Below, in pieces: positions 4,796 to 5,268 of a stretch of DNA of 5,268 bases (positions are counted from its first letter, which is position 1; each line of letters opens with the position of its first letter). Origin of the DNA: Clostridiales bacterium (GTDB taxonomy: Bacteria > Bacillota > Clostridia > Oscillospirales > Acutalibacteraceae); NCBI GenBank assembly GCA_019416395.1, contig DXXH01000082.1, positions 814 through 6,081 on the forward strand, read 5' to 3'. A program made the position numbers and the translations under genes. The notes under the pieces are model-generated. The model did not search any database and was not told the DNA's origin. It was given only the letters and a program-made list of their open reading frames with translations.

Positions 4796-5268
4796 TTACA
4801 GCACCACGGTCTTGTGCCGTGTTACGTGACACCCCACATTGACAGCAATAGGCAGTCCCGCAATGTGAGTGGGATATGCCTCAATATTGACTGCCAAGGC
4901 TGTAGTCTGCCCCCCAAATCCTTGGGGACCTACACCGGTTTCGTTGGCTGCTTGCAGCATACGCTCCTCCAGCTGTGCGTAAAACGGATCCGGATTGCGC
5001 TGGGACACACTGCGGCACAGCGCCTTTTTCGCCAGGTAGGCGCAAAGCTCAAAATCGCCGCCAATGCCCACTCCCAACACGACCGGTGGGCACGGATTGC
5101 TTCCTGCCAGCTCCACAGTCTCCTTCACAAAAGCGATCAAATCTTCCTCTTTCGCGGCGGGGGTGAGCATCTTCAAACGGCTCATATTCTCACTGCCAAA
5201 CCCCTTGGGGGCCACCGTCAGGGTAAGCTTGTCCCCAGGCACCAATCTGGTGTGGAGAATGGCAGGTG
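4796..5268 (-). CDS. Fumarate hydratase class I, alpha subunit, C-terminal part (gene runs off the window)
   Basis: The last 156 residues are present, read from the right edge, of a protein that is usually about 280 residues. The family is the [4Fe-4S] class I hydro-lyases, which convert fumarate to L-malate (or act on L-tartrate, TtdA). Visible family segments are ILHTRLVPGDKLTLTVAPKG (first 22 residues), GSENMSRLKML, SNPCPPVVLGVGIGG with one expected cluster cysteine, GVGPQGFGGQTTALAV, PTHIAGLPIAVN, and CHVTRH near the end with another expected cluster cysteine. The third cluster cysteine and the start lie outside the window. The frame stays open to base 5268, so a TTG at 5243-5245 is not the true start. 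The stop is at 4796-4798. The beta-subunit gene, which normally follows alpha, is not found downstream; hpf is there instead. Fumarase is favoured over tartrate dehydratase because it is the commoner role in such anaerobes, but the two cannot be separated from this fragment. Confidence 0.9.
   Translation of the reverse strand, partial: PAILHTRLVPGDKLTLTVAPKGFGSENMSRLKMLTPAAKEEDLIAFVKETVELAGSNPCPPVVLGVGIGGDFELCAYLAKKALCRSVSQRNPDPFYAQLEERMLQAANETGVGPQGFGGQTTALAVNIEAYPTHIAGLPIAVNVGCHVTRHKTVVL

Overview
The window looks like a piece of chromosome from an anaerobic Gram-positive bacterium of the class Clostridia. An Oscillospirales-like gut organism is my best guess. The reasons are a balanced to slightly GC-rich composition, strong AGGAGG-type ribosome binding sites, sigma-A-like promoters, compact intrinsic terminators, a long-form (two-domain) hibernation factor, and an oxygen-sensitive class I fumarase of the two-subunit type. 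The taxonomic guess is inference, not proof.

Layout. The left end (1-98) holds the last bases before a strong intrinsic terminator (69-98) that closes a gene lying outside the window. A gene-free stretch follows up to 368. It contains a near-consensus promoter (TTGACA, 17 bp, TAGAAT at 204-232) with two small palindromes over its core, then a structured leader of about 130 nt with a terminator-like hairpin plus seven T's (278-336) placed before the first gene. That plus-strand operon has two genes: a NimA/pyridoxamine-phosphate-oxidase-like flavoprotein (369-866) and, overlapping it by ATGA, a MATE efflux transporter (863-2196). The MATE gene is broken by a one-base deletion near 983/984.

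A 16-bp bidirectional terminator hairpin (2182-2218) overlaps the MATE stop codon and separates this operon from the rest of the window, which reads on the minus strand. In transcription order these genes are: the C-terminal half of a fumarate hydratase alpha subunit (4796-5268, running off the right edge); hpf (4077-4604) with its own extended -10 promoter and its own terminator; and a two-gene unit, an RlmL-like THUMP-domain rRNA methyltransferase (2767-3930) overlapping a GNAT N-acetyltransferase (2220-2795).

The plus-strand pair looks like a regulated detoxification/export module: a flavin or nitro-compound-handling protein coupled to a multidrug/toxin exporter. The minus-strand genes are mostly ribosome maintenance functions (rRNA methylation, ribosome hibernation, a RimJ/RimL-like acetyltransferase) beside a central-metabolism gene. 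I see no phage, insertion sequence, CRISPR array, tRNA or rRNA. The most interesting material is the promoter-operator-attenuator region upstream of the nim-MATE operon and the clean frameshift in the MATE gene. The rest is ordinary core genome, and I do not see a convincing novel system.
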